A stretch of DNA of 64,000 bases from Nemesobacter sp965204665 (GTDB lineage Bacteria > Desulfobacterota_D > UBA1144 > Nemesobacterales > Nemesobacteraceae). A program made the position numbers and the translations under genes. The notes below the pieces were generated by a model, which saw nothing but the letters and a program-made list of their open reading frames with translations, did no database searches and had not been told where the DNA came from. Position 1 is the stretch's first letter, and each line of letters opens with the position of its first letter. Shown here in pieces: positions 46,401 through 54,120 of this stretch. Where the stretch lies: positions 1,488,001-1,552,000 of the forward strand of contig OZ242002.1 of assembly GCA_965204665.1 (NCBI GenBank). The letters are read 5' to 3'.

Positions 46401-46616
46401 ACTCCGAAAAGCGGAAGAATAGACCTGCTTACGGAAGAAAAATGCGGCTTGCGTCTTTTTGACTACAAATACATGGAATCAATGAATGCCGCCGCGCAGG
46501 AGGATTATAAAAGGCAGATGGACGGATACTGCGAAGCCATAGCTCGGAGATTTTCAAAACCACTTCTCTCCCGCCACTTAGTTCTTATACCTAAGGTGGA
46601 ACTTGTTTCCATATAG
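43488..46616 (+). CDS. addA: AddA-type UvrD-family helicase-nuclease
   Basis: 1042 residues. Motifs in order: Walker A SAGAGSGKT (27-35), TVTFTENAAAELKSRI (Ia), VDEFQDTD (about 361), GDFNQSIYGFRGAQ (III), VMTVHAAKGLEFD (V, about 694), YVAMTRARRRL (VI, about 766). The C-terminal nuclease has GRIDLL and FDYKY (about 978-995). It forms the AddAB complex with the preceding gene for recombination and repair of double-strand breaks. Confidence 0.93.
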   Translation: MQRISEFFNLSSEQNRILLPERKIAVSAGAGSGKTRAITARYLGTLESGESDIAQIATVTFTENAAAELKSRISSEISRYIKVFGHCGNIAPGWRYKIASAPIGTIHSFCGRILRENIFRSDLSLNPSVLVGRELQDFRRRAIARFLLSEIESGSERTKRLLEIESQNFGEVLRTLILILDNAARFHIPPPFSVYQHEVHEKYWNSELTSSELGQMNEELKTSIEKYIENLSDRSEKKKQALYNFCRKIDLNLGIHANIRYLNGIYRQVKSPPASPTVGDDRSKSRHLLMENIFSIMRHYHSDVTSLYLDLASCAYEFLSDIKTSEEKIEHEDTILFTIRIFEENPDILKHYKESLKLIIVDEFQDTDSLQLKLMDILCSGPTCPELIVVGDFNQSIYGFRGAQPEMFASVLSDGDYKKASISTNYRSSSALLKFFNAFFTEIFPQGTYDPMSSPCTVRENNNSDRPVEMMFVGSYSSKNSGRMEKEAHMVAVRVKELQKTSSGTTALLFRRGSNVAVYEKALMKEGVRFQSRVGHGFYGLAEVRDVVSMLRYFLNPLDELAEAVILRSPYFGASDNELFVHFCREAEKENSPIARYLRFLHEKREEYLTGETFRAVDFVVNGLGYYAAALALPDGKTTCLNLKKFLQIAEDLVAEKGYGLHQIVEHFDFLHRSREEDQEFEEVQDEGVVKVMTVHAAKGLEFDNVFLCDTNYRKNVITERVMADPEKGFVVRYPACSSDVWEELKSRIEQREAEEEKRNLYVAMTRARRRLFISCCARVYKTPPRKGELIIEEGSFAGFIADTCSKFEDSSTPTNVLSMWMTKKEILFDDPMDEEDAKNVSEEKSSVFSEQEQINPVEFRYLDAVYEKNNERRKHPNLPDLFSRTDRRDAARLGSIMHRFLEIWDFQEKTAAREIEFVLREFLASNLEVKKMLKDLSSAFLGSEILFFLADAVRIRKELKFVIADQENRKTPKSGRIDLLTEEKCGLRLFDYKYMESMNAAAQEDYKRQMDGYCEAIARRFSKPLLSRHLVLIPKVELVSI

Positions 46617-46622
46617 AGTCCT

Positions 46623-47315
46623 GTGAAGAAAACAGTTGTGATCATTCCTGCGCTTAACGAAGAGCATTCCATAGGACGGGTGATAGATGATATTCCCCGA
46701 GAGCTCATAACCGAGGTATTGGTTGTGAACAACGGTTCGACCGACTCCACTGCGCATGTTGCTTCGAGGTGTGGAGCCACTGTTGTAGATGAGTGTACAA
46801 GAGGTTACGGACAAGCTTGTCTTACAGGAATAAATTACATTAAAAACTCTTCTTATCTACCTGATATAATAGTGTTTCTGGATGCGGACTACTCTGACTA
46901 TCCGCAGGAGATGAAAGATCTTCTTCTTCCTATAACCGATGGAGATTACGATATGGTTATAGGGTCAAGAACTATTGGTAAGAGGGAGAGTGGATCTCTT
47001 CTGCCGCAGGCCGTCGCGGGCAACTATTTGGCTACAAGACTCATAAGACTGTTCTACCGCGCAGATTTCACCGACCTCGGTCCTTTCAGAGCCATAAAAT
47101 ACCAAAAACTTCTTTCCCTTGATATGCAGGACAAAACCTTCGGGTGGACGGTCGAAATGCAGATAAAAGCCGCAAAGAAAGGACTGCGTTGTATGGAGGT
47201 GCCTGTAAGTTACAGAAAGAGAACAGGTAAATCCAAAATAACCGGGACTGTTTCTGGAAGCATCGCCGCATCTGTGAAAATTATCTGGATGATATTCAGA
47301 CAGCTCTTTTCGTAA
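46623..47315 (+). CDS. Family 2 glycosyltransferase, DPM1/polyprenyl-phosphate type
   Basis: 230 residues from GTG 46623. GT-A fold: IIPALNEEHSIGRV, VVNNGSTDSTA and the metal DxD in FLDADYSD. No C-terminal membrane pair, so it resembles soluble dolichyl/polyprenyl-phosphate sugar transferases. Starts 6 bp after addA. The sugar donor is unknown. Confidence 0.85.
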   Translation: MKKTVVIIPALNEEHSIGRVIDDIPRELITEVLVVNNGSTDSTAHVASRCGATVVDECTRGYGQACLTGINYIKNSSYLPDIIVFLDADYSDYPQEMKDLLLPITDGDYDMVIGSRTIGKRESGSLLPQAVAGNYLATRLIRLFYRADFTDLGPFRAIKYQKLLSLDMQDKTFGWTVEMQIKAAKKGLRCMEVPVSYRKRTGKSKITGTVSGSIAASVKIIWMIFRQLFS

Positions 47316-47329
47316 GTTTTCCGGATGCG

Positions 47330-47403
47330 CGTCCCCGGCAGGATTCGAACCTGCGGCCTCAGGATTAGGAATCCTGCGCTCTATCCTGCTGAGCTACGGG
47401 GAC
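47330..47403 (-). tRNA. tRNA-Arg (CCT)
   Basis: A 74-nt cloverleaf on the minus strand: acceptor GTCCCCG/CGGGGAC, anticodon stem CAGGA/TCCTG with loop TTCCTAA giving anticodon CCT, T-loop TTCGAAT. No CCA encoded. A weak promoter (TTGAAA-16-TAGATT) is seen just upstream on the minus strand. Confidence 0.95.
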
Positions 47404-47458
47404 TCTAGGATAAAAAGACGAATCTACCTGCTTGAGTTTTTGTTTCAAGAGAAATATA

Positions 47459-48211
47459 TCAGAACTCTATTTCGAATATTTCCGACCAATACTTCCCCGT
47501 GACAAAAAAAGTGTTGGAAGAAGACCTCCACGCAATGCCGTTCAGCACGCCGGCCCTTGAGGGAAGAGTCAGTCTTTTTCTAAGTTCCCCAAGGTTTATC
47601 TCTCTTTCCACAAAGCCTGTTTGTGTATTCACCTCAATTATCCTGTCGGAACCGTAGATATTACAGTATATTTTTGTTCCAGCGTATTCAAGTTCATTGA
47701 TCAATTGTACCGATGTACCGTCTTTTCTCTTCACAAAAAGCGTCTTGTTCACTCTGAAATCCTCAGGTGAGACAAAATACAACTTGTCACTTCCGTCGCT
47801 CATAATGATTTCTCTTCCGTCATAAGTCAGCCCCCAACCTTCAGTGTGATATGAAAATGAGCCCTTCATATGCAAAGACTCTTTTTCATATATAAACCCT
47901 TTCTTCGATTTCCAAGTTAACTGATAGAGTCTATTCTCCACTAGCGCTAACCCTTCGCCGAATAATTTCGCCGCAAGTTTTTTCATCATAACTACTTCGC
48001 CGGTTTTGATATCGGTTTTACGGAGGGTTGATTTTCCATAAATACCCGTGCTTTCATACATTAGGTTGTCATGGTAGAGAAGCCCTTGTGTGTAGGCGGT
48101 TGGGTCATGAGGAAAAGAGTTGATTATTCTGAAATCATCTTGCGGAGCTGCAGAACTAGGAGAAAAAATACAAGATGTAAACACTAGAAGCATATGCAGA
48201 ATGTTTTTCAT
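47459..48211 (-). CDS. Glutaminyl-peptide cyclotransferase (glutamine cyclotransferase)
   Basis: 250 residues from ATG 48211 (two more codons upstream at 48217). A signal peptide (about 1-22) precedes a beta-propeller with FPHDPTAYTQGLLY, EGWGLTYDG, ELEYAGTKIYCN and VLNGIAW. This is the plant/bacterial glutamine cyclotransferase family, which makes pyroglutamate at N-termini of exported proteins. Predicted periplasmic. The enzyme class is from family knowledge. Confidence 0.88.
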   Translation of the reverse strand: MKNILHMLLVFTSCIFSPSSAAPQDDFRIINSFPHDPTAYTQGLLYHDNLMYESTGIYGKSTLRKTDIKTGEVVMMKKLAAKLFGEGLALVENRLYQLTWKSKKGFIYEKESLHMKGSFSYHTEGWGLTYDGREIIMSDGSDKLYFVSPEDFRVNKTLFVKRKDGTSVQLINELEYAGTKIYCNIYGSDRIIEVNTQTGFVEREINLGELRKRLTLPSRAGVLNGIAWRSSSNTFFVTGKYWSEIFEIEF

Positions 48212-48640
48212 GCCCATCTATTCTAAGCAATAAAACAATTTTTTCCGTGCACAAGGGATTTGTGCTGTTTTTGGTTCCTGTATCTTATCGCCCGTCGAAC
48301 CAGGAGTTTTCAGTTGTTGTCTATTGTACAGATGCAGGCTGTTCTAAATGACAAAATTACGCCGAGCAGATCCTGTTTCCTTGCTGAGGCATTTTATCCC
48401 GAGTCCGAATTACGATCTGGGTGTCCCGAAACCGCTACCAACCGACAGTTATAAAGATTCCATCACGAGAACTGAATATTCTCGGGGCAGACCTCGACGG
48501 TGACGGAAACCGGCGTGCGTTATCAACTGCAGCGGCTGAAGCCTGACCCCAGAGAACATAACGTGGATTTACACACGACTGGAGCAGAGCATATATAATC
48601 TCTTCGGCGTTATTGTCGGCGAATGCGGGGGTGAGTCGAC
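48212..48640. other. Gene-poor interval upstream of the IS element
   Basis: No intact gene is seen. It is on the boundary of the IS1182-like element and holds only short broken frames. Confidence 0.4.
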
Positions 48641-48817
48641 ATGGGTCAGACGCGTGACGCATTGCGCACACTGATATATACCCCACTGCCGCCGGTCGGG
48701 AGGGAAATATTGGCTGAGCTCAGGGAGAATCTGGACACTCTGAAACTGGACTTCTCAGACCTCAATGCCTCCTGCGACATCAGGGCGCGGGCGTATTCGG
48801 CGCTGAATACCGAATAA
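48641..48817 (+). CDS. Possible 58-residue small protein
   Basis: An ATG-to-TAA frame rich in Glu and Leu (GREILAELRENLDTLKLDFSD). Helical. Its stop is followed 2 bp later by the ATG of the next small frame (TAACGATG), suggesting a coupled pair. No family recognised; low confidence. Confidence 0.35.
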   Translation: MGQTRDALRTLIYTPLPPVGREILAELRENLDTLKLDFSDLNASCDIRARAYSALNTE

Positions 48818-48819
48818 CG

Positions 48820-49044
48820 ATGGGATACAGGTTAAAAGCGAAAAAGCCGCCGAGTAAGAAGCCTTTTAACCGCGGGAAATCCTTGGCGACCAATCACCGG
48901 AGCCTGCTGAAGAAAAAACAACGCGAGACGGCGGACTCAGTCTGCAATCTGGCAATTGAGACTGTGAGAGTATCAAGAGAAAGATCGTTAAAGAATAAAC
49001 CGATTGTCAGGAATACGTCTGTTTTTTTTGAAGGAACAGGTTGA
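48820..49044 (+). pseudogene. Small basic ORF truncated by IS insertion
   Basis: The first 43 or so residues (MGYRLKAKKPPSKKPF, LLKKKQRETADSV) are host sequence; at 48950 the frame runs into the left end of the IS. Removing the IS with one GCAATC copy would rejoin the frame to CTGCTAAAAAGTGA beyond 50830, giving a 48-residue basic peptide. This supports insertion into a pre-existing small gene or frame. Confidence 0.35.
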
Positions 49045-49118
49045 AAATCTTCCGGATCAGGTTCTACACCCCCAAATCCGGTGTCATAATGTTGAAACAG
49101 GAGATTTCTACCCCCGTT

Positions 49119-50609
49119 TCACGCCGTCTGCGGACCGTAAACACTCCTCCCCGCGCAATACTCCCTGAATTTTTCCACACCCGGGATGTTCAAAACCCGG
49201 GTCAAGTTGTAAGTCAGCGTCATCAGACTGAACTCTCCCCTGCACTTCTCAAGTCCCCGCATAAGAAACTGATGAAAACCGTTTCCGACCTTCAATGTTC
49301 CGAACAGATGTTCAACAATTCTCCCCCGCTTCCTGATCTTCTCTTCTCCCTGTTCCATTCTCCGCCTGTGCCTCTCAAGCACTTCATGGTGTTCCCATCT
49401 TTGTATCAATCTGACTTGCTTCTCACCGATACAATGCCTGCGCATCGAACACGCCCTGCAGTCCGCACTTCTGCTTGTATATATAGTGTACCTCTTCCCA
49501 TTTCTAACCCTTGGTTTTACGCGGGGGTCAGCCTCCTGCCCTGCGGACAATGATAACAATCCTCTCCGGCATCGTAAGTGAATTCGTCAAGACTGTAACG
49601 CCCCCGTTGTTTCATTCTCGAACTGTTGTCGGGAACAGGAACATAGACTGTAATGTCCTCATCCTCGCACCGCTTCAGTTCCATGCTCTCGTAATAACCT
49701 CCGTCAGCCAGTCCTGTCAATTGTTCCGTATCAAGACTTTTCTTCGCTTCCGTAAGCATCCCGGCCAGTTGATGGTTGTCCGTGCCGTCCTGAACCACAT
49801 TCTCGGCAACTACAAGCTTGTGCTTCGAATCCACCGCTATCTGCGCGTTGTAACCCGCCACGCTCTGCCCCCGCTTCCTGAGCAGCCTCGCGTCTTTGTC
49901 CACCTTTGACACCTGAGTGTCACCACTTCTCTCCATGCGGTCCTTAGTCTCCCGATTCTCCTTCTGACGCTTCTTCAACTTCTCTATCTTCTCCCTCAAC
50001 ATCTTGTCGTTGCCCGCATCCTGTCTTCCCGCCTTCTCATCAGCGGCGTCAGCCTCCTCAAGTTCCTGCTGATACTCTTCTATCCTGCTCTCTATATTCT
50101 CCAATTCCCTGTCTATATACCCTCGGGTCCGTATGCTTGCCCTGCTCGCGTCCGCAGAAAAGAAAGAACCGTCGACCGCCACCTCATCCCCGCCGAACAG
50201 GGATAACTCCCTGCACAGCAGAACAAAATCCCTGTTGACCTTCCTCAGTTGCGCCGCATGGTTCTTGCGGAAATCAGCAATGCTCTTGTAAGACGGCCGC
50301 ATCCCTTTCACCAGCCAAATCACTTCGAGATTCCTTCCGGTCTCCGCTTCCAGCTTGCGGCTGCTGCGTATACCATGCTGATATCCGTAAAGATGCAAGC
50401 TTCAACATCGCCCACGGATTATAGGGAGGCTGCCCCGCTGTGGTGCCGGCCTCGGTATGCCTGAATCCCATGGAAGACAGATCAAGAGTGTCGACGTAGG
50501 CATCAAGCGCCCGAACCTGGTGGTTCTCTCCGACATAGTCTTCCACTCTCTCGGGCAGAAGCAGTGTTTGTCCTCGGTCAAGTGCGGGTTTGTATCGGCG
50601 TCGGTTCAT
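49119..50609 (-). pseudogene. IS1182-family transposase with two frameshifts
   Basis: Three pieces in order on the minus strand. An N-terminal piece (50609 to about 50400: NRRRYKPALDRGQTLLLPER, YNPWAMLKL), a central piece (about 50398 to 49525: HLYGYQHGIRSSRKLE, VDGSFFSADASRASIR, TDNHQLAGML, LADGGYYES) and a C-terminal piece (about 49525 to 49119: RVKPRVRNGKRYTIY, RIVEHLFGTLK). One extra base near 50398 splits the first join and slippage in a short C run near 49525 the second. DDE-type catalytic regions are split over the pieces, so no active enzyme is expected unless recoding occurs. Confidence 0.85.
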
Positions 50610-50722
50610 TGCGTATTACACCTCGGTATCAAGAATATGGAGTAATCGTACCTTAAGAAAGAGGATATATCAACACCTAACTGCATGTAATGCAAAGATA
50701 ATTATGCTGTTGTATCAGCCGA

Positions 50723-50732
50723 GGGGGGGGGG
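50723..50732 (+). repeat. 10-G homopolymer inside the IS leader
   Basis: Ten consecutive G on the plus strand (C on the transposase strand), between the IS right end and the transposase start. In the remnant copy at about 7610-7640 the matching place has TTCTTTCCTCGG with no long C run, so the tract expanded in this copy. No promoter is aligned around it as in the RTX genes. Confidence 0.6.
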
Positions 50733-50934
50733 ATGAGGAAATCAGATTCTGTAAAAACATCTCGGTTCCGAGATATATGCTGAACAATGCAGAATCTCAG
50801 AATACTTTCACAGTCTCAATTGGGGCAATCCTGCTAAAAAGTGACCTCAAATAAGCCCTGCCGTTTAAGTCGCGTTCACCGCGGAGGCGCTCAAAACGCT
50901 CTCCTCGGGCGTCTTTCCGTCTTTTCTCCCGAAC

Positions 50935-52251
50935 TCAGTCCACGAATTTATATAGGGTTGACGTACGGATTGAATTTCCTGTGGCGTCATCCTGCACATC
51001 AAATAAATTGTCTGATCCTATAGTGATCGTGCGACCCGATCCTGTCACCGTAGACCCGTTTGGAAAACCTTTGAACTGAAGTATATCGTTCTGAGAGGCG
51101 TTAAAGTCTTTAATATTATCCTTGTTGCTTCTGTGCGCGTACCTGATTTGAAAGGTGTCGGCACCGGCACCGCCCGTAAGAGTATCGGCACCGGCTTGTC
51201 CGTCGATCAGATCATTTCCGCCTCTTCCGTCAAGGGTATCGTTCCCGGCTAACCCGTCTAAATAATTTCCCAGGTTGTCTCCATTAAGAGTATCATTTCC
51301 GTGTCCACCGAAAAGGTTCTCAATACCTGTAAATGTAATCGATCCTCCTCCATGACCACCGGCGTCAAAAGTCCCCGCGGCAAGATCAACGGTTCCAGCT
51401 GTATTATTTTGTGCGGAACGGATAAAACCATCCTTCACGGCCTGTATTCCCAGGCGGGGATCATCAGTTTGAATGCTCTCTAGGATTATAGCATCACCAG
51501 TTTGCCGACCATTCCTGACAGCAGTTCCTATCGGGGGGCCGCCGTTAAAGGTGTCGTTGCCTTTACTGTTGACGAGATAAAATATATCTGCCCCGTCTCC
51601 ACCGTTGAGCGTATCATTGCCTTCGCCGCCATGGAGAATGTCCCGCCCCGCATCGCCGTTGACCGTATCATCGCCGTCTACTCCCCGGATGAAATCAATG
51701 CCGTCTCCGCCATGTAGGGTGTTAGCGCCGGCGTTGGCCCAGATGACATCCTCTCCATCTCCGCCATAGATGACGTCATCGGTAGTTTCCGTGCCTATGC
51801 TGCCTGCAACCTGAGCATCGACTTTGTCATCTCCGTCTTCACCGTATATCGTATCCGTGCCGGCACCACCGGCTATCGTGTCGTTTCCGGCACCACCGTA
51901 AACAGTATCATCTCCGGCTCCGGCACTGATGTTGTTCACGTACTGATTTCCGCAGATGATGTCGTCATCTCCAGTCCCCGTGATATTATTGGAGACACCG
52001 GGCAGAGCATTTATACCGTTGCTCACGTCGCATCTGGGGTCACCGAAGGATTTTCCCTGATCTCCCTGCGGGCCCGCCGCTCCCTGTGTTCCCGAGTCTC
52101 CTTTATCACCCTTATCTCCTTTCGCCCCGTCTTTACCTGCCGGACCTGTTTCCCCCTTCGGGCCTGCCGGCCCCATATCCCCTTCACAGGCAGCAAGGAA
52201 AACCGCTCCGCCGAGCAGAAACAACAACACTAAGAAATTACGTGACTTCAT
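50935..52251 (-). CDS. Lipoprotein with collagen-like stalk and RTX repeats (paralog 3)
   Basis: 438 residues. Signal peptide MKSRNFLVLLFLLGGAVF with lipobox LAAC (Cys22), about 15 Gly-X-Y triplets (GPAGPKGETGPAGKDGAKGD and onward) and the DPRCD linker. RTX nonapeptides then run from about residue 90 to 220 and again from about 310 to 365, with the end STLYKFVD. It is closest to paralog 1: both share GKSFGDPRCDVSNGINALPG and DFNASQND. Strong AAGGAGGT site before the ATG. The IS1182-like element lies about 110 bp beyond its 3' end; I could not find a terminator hairpin like those of paralogs 1 and 2, and the insertion may have displaced it. Confidence 0.85.
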   Translation of the reverse strand: MKSRNFLVLLFLLGGAVFLAACEGDMGPAGPKGETGPAGKDGAKGDKGDKGDSGTQGAAGPQGDQGKSFGDPRCDVSNGINALPGVSNNITGTGDDDIICGNQYVNNISAGAGDDTVYGGAGNDTIAGGAGTDTIYGEDGDDKVDAQVAGSIGTETTDDVIYGGDGEDVIWANAGANTLHGGDGIDFIRGVDGDDTVNGDAGRDILHGGEGNDTLNGGDGADIFYLVNSKGNDTFNGGPPIGTAVRNGRQTGDAIILESIQTDDPRLGIQAVKDGFIRSAQNNTAGTVDLAAGTFDAGGHGGGSITFTGIENLFGGHGNDTLNGDNLGNYLDGLAGNDTLDGRGGNDLIDGQAGADTLTGGAGADTFQIRYAHRSNKDNIKDFNASQNDILQFKGFPNGSTVTGSGRTITIGSDNLFDVQDDATGNSIRTSTLYKFVD

Positions 52252-52279
52252 GACAAAACCTCCTTAAGCAGATGTTTTG

Positions 52280-52307
52280 ATTCTACCCCCCCCCCATATG
52301 AAGTCAA
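52280..52307 (-). promoter_or_regulatory. Promoter of RTX gene 3 with 10-G tract in the spacer
   Basis: On the minus strand: TTGACT (52307-52302), spacer TCATAT plus ten G (16 bp, tract 52295-52286), TAGAAT (52285-52280). Sequence is the same as at RTX gene 1 over this stretch except for one more G, direct evidence of tract-length variation. Confidence 0.75.
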
Positions 52308-52347
52308 GCACTCTTTCTGAACAGGCGGTTGGTACTGTAGCGATTTC

Positions 52348-52376
52348 TTGACATTGATTGTTGTTTTTGTTAGAGT
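52348..52376 (+). promoter_or_regulatory. Promoter for the DtxR/MntR-type regulator operon
   Basis: TTGACA (52348-52353), 17-bp spacer, TAGAGT (52371-52376); predicted start near 52383. Confidence 0.65.
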
Positions 52377-52386
52377 TAAAAACGAA

Positions 52387-52402
52387 TTTAGACATGGCTA
52401 AA
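52387..52402 (+). promoter_or_regulatory. Candidate metalloregulator operator (TTTAGACATGGCTAAA)
   Basis: A 16-bp near-perfect inverted repeat, TTTAG-ACATGG-CTAAA (one mismatched pair), just after the predicted transcription start of the regulator operon. Position and symmetry suit autoregulation by the DtxR-family protein encoded 38 bp downstream. The identity of the metal is unknown. Confidence 0.6.
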
Positions 52403-52439
52403 ATATTTTTTCTGCGTGCCTGAAACAGAGGTTTTTCCA

Positions 52440-53126
52440 ATGGAAATTACTAATGAAAAGACCGGAGTGATCTCCAAAGCGGTAGAGGACTACCTAAAGA
52501 CCATTTATGAGGTGCAGAACTCAGAAGATAAGGTGTCTACAAACGCGCTTTCAGAAAAATTGGGCGTATCACCAGCATCTGTTACCGCCATGGTGAAAAA
52601 ACTTTCGGATAGAAGGCTCATAACTCATAAACGTTATCAAGGGGTTAGACTCACTTCCGCAGGTGAAAAGATAGCTCTTGAGATAATCAGGCATCATCGT
52701 CTTGTGGAACTCTATCTCAAAGAAGCCCTCGGCGTTCCGTGGGACAGGGTGCACCAAGAAGCCGAAAAATGGGAGCATGTGCTTTCAGAAGATATTGAGG
52801 ACAGGATTGATGAGTTTTTGGGGCATCCGATTACTGACCCTCACGGCTCTCCGATTCCGCAACGGGACGGAACCATGATAGAGAGGCAGTGTAGAAGTCT
52901 CTTAGATATGGAGTCCAGCACGGATGCCAGGGTGGTGGAGGTAAGCGACCACGATTCTGAATTTCTGCGCTATTTGGGAAAAATAGGACTCTATCCGCAG
53001 ACAAAGATAAGAATTGTTTCCAAAGAGCCTTTTGCCGGTCCGATAATAATTGAGTTCGCCGGAAAAAAATATCCTATAGGACAGAACGCGGCTAAGTACA
53101 TATTTGTTGAAAAAACGGAGAGGTAA
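52440..53126 (+). CDS. DtxR/MntR-family metal-dependent repressor
   Basis: 228 residues from ATG 52440 (AGAGG upstream). The N-terminal winged helix (AVEDYLKTIYEV, ALSEKLGVSPASVTAMVKKL) is followed by the metal-binding/dimer domain (RHHRLVELYLKEALG, EAEKWEHVLSEDIEDRI) and a C-terminal SH3/FeoA-like domain (about 150-228). It senses Mn or Fe (or Zn) and represses uptake genes. Directly heads the ABC importer genes, whose control it likely exerts through the palindrome at 52387. Confidence 0.92.
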   Translation: MEITNEKTGVISKAVEDYLKTIYEVQNSEDKVSTNALSEKLGVSPASVTAMVKKLSDRRLITHKRYQGVRLTSAGEKIALEIIRHHRLVELYLKEALGVPWDRVHQEAEKWEHVLSEDIEDRIDEFLGHPITDPHGSPIPQRDGTMIERQCRSLLDMESSTDARVVEVSDHDSEFLRYLGKIGLYPQTKIRIVSKEPFAGPIIIEFAGKKYPIGQNAAKYIFVEKTER

Positions 53127-53133
53127 AACGAGG

Positions 53134-54120
53134 ATGAGAGTACTGAAAAAACATGTGGAATTTTTAATTCTGGCATCCATGATGTTTTTTTGTTCGGCTT
53201 GCACGGAGAGCACTGCCGGTGCGGGAAAACACATCGGTAGAATAAATGCGGTTACGACTACGGCTATAGTAGCCGACCTTGTACGCAACATCGCGGGAGA
53301 CAGAGCGGAAGTAAGTTCTCTTATGGGAACGGGTGTTGACCCGCACCTCTACAAGGCAAGTGCGGGAGATGTATACAGGCTTGCTTCCGCCGACATGATT
53401 TTTTATAACGGTCTTCACCTTGAGGGGAAAATTACGGATGTACTTGCGGAGATGAAGAAAAACGGACTATTCACGGTGGCAGTCGCTGAAGGAATTGACA
53501 AGTCTCTTCTTCTATCTCCCGAAGAGTATGATGGATATTACGACCCGCATGTGTGGTTTGATGTTTCTCTCTGGAAAAATGCGGTGGAGGTGGTAGTCGA
53601 AGCATTTTGCGAGTACGATTCGCAGAATGCGCATATATACAGAAACAACTCAAGGTCCTACATGAAAAAACTTGATGCGTTGCAGGACTATGTGCAGAAG
53701 AAAATCGCTTTGCTTCCGCCCGAAAAAAGGGTTCTTATAACGGCACACGATGCATTCAATTATTTTGGCAGAGGCTACGGGTTTGAGGTGATGGGTCTTC
53801 AGGGGATAAGTACAGATTCAGAAGCAAGCGTATCTGATATAAAAAATCTCTCAGAACTGATCGCTCATAGAGAAATTCCCGCAGTTTTCGTGGAAACTTC
53901 CATTTCTCCCAGATACATGAAAGCTCTTGTGGCCTCAGTAAAAGCGAGAGGGTTTAGAGTTGGTCTCGGGGGGACTCTTTTTTCTGATTCGATGGGTGCT
54001 CATGGAACAGAGGAAGGCACTTACCTCGGAATGTTCAGAAAAAATGTGAATACGATAGTCAAGTCGCTAAGTGGTCCCGACATTGCGGGTTCCGATCCCA
54101 AGACATCCGGAGGCGGATGA
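53134..54120 (+). CDS. Metal ABC transporter substrate-binding lipoprotein (ZnuA/TroA family)
   Basis: 328 residues from ATG 53134. Lipoprotein signal with lipobox CSAC. Ligand positions of the cluster A-I binding proteins are visible: His in GVDPHLYKA, His in YDPHVWFD, Glu in VETSISPRYM and Asp in LFSDSMGAHGTEEGTY. The acidic ligands (H, H, E, D) favour Mn/Fe over Zn, and there is no long His-rich loop. It delivers the metal to the permease in the inner membrane. Confidence 0.9.
   Translation: MRVLKKHVEFLILASMMFFCSACTESTAGAGKHIGRINAVTTTAIVADLVRNIAGDRAEVSSLMGTGVDPHLYKASAGDVYRLASADMIFYNGLHLEGKITDVLAEMKKNGLFTVAVAEGIDKSLLLSPEEYDGYYDPHVWFDVSLWKNAVEVVVEAFCEYDSQNAHIYRNNSRSYMKKLDALQDYVQKKIALLPPEKRVLITAHDAFNYFGRGYGFEVMGLQGISTDSEASVSDIKNLSELIAHREIPAVFVETSISPRYMKALVASVKARGFRVGLGGTLFSDSMGAHGTEEGTYLGMFRKNVNTIVKSLSGPDIAGSDPKTSGGG

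Larger units (their letters stand above)
48950..50824 (-). mobile_element. IS1182-like insertion sequence, inactive
   Basis: About 1875 bp. Terminal inverted repeats match 20 of 21 bases: CAATTGAGACTGTGAGAGTAT at 48953-48973 and its inverted partner at 50802-50822. A possible 6-bp target duplication GCAATC flanks it (48944-48949 and 50825-50830), although the two repeats lie 3 and 2 bp from the IR cores. The transposase reads on the minus strand but has two frameshifts. A 5' fragment of a related copy lies at 7522-7965. Confidence 0.8.
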
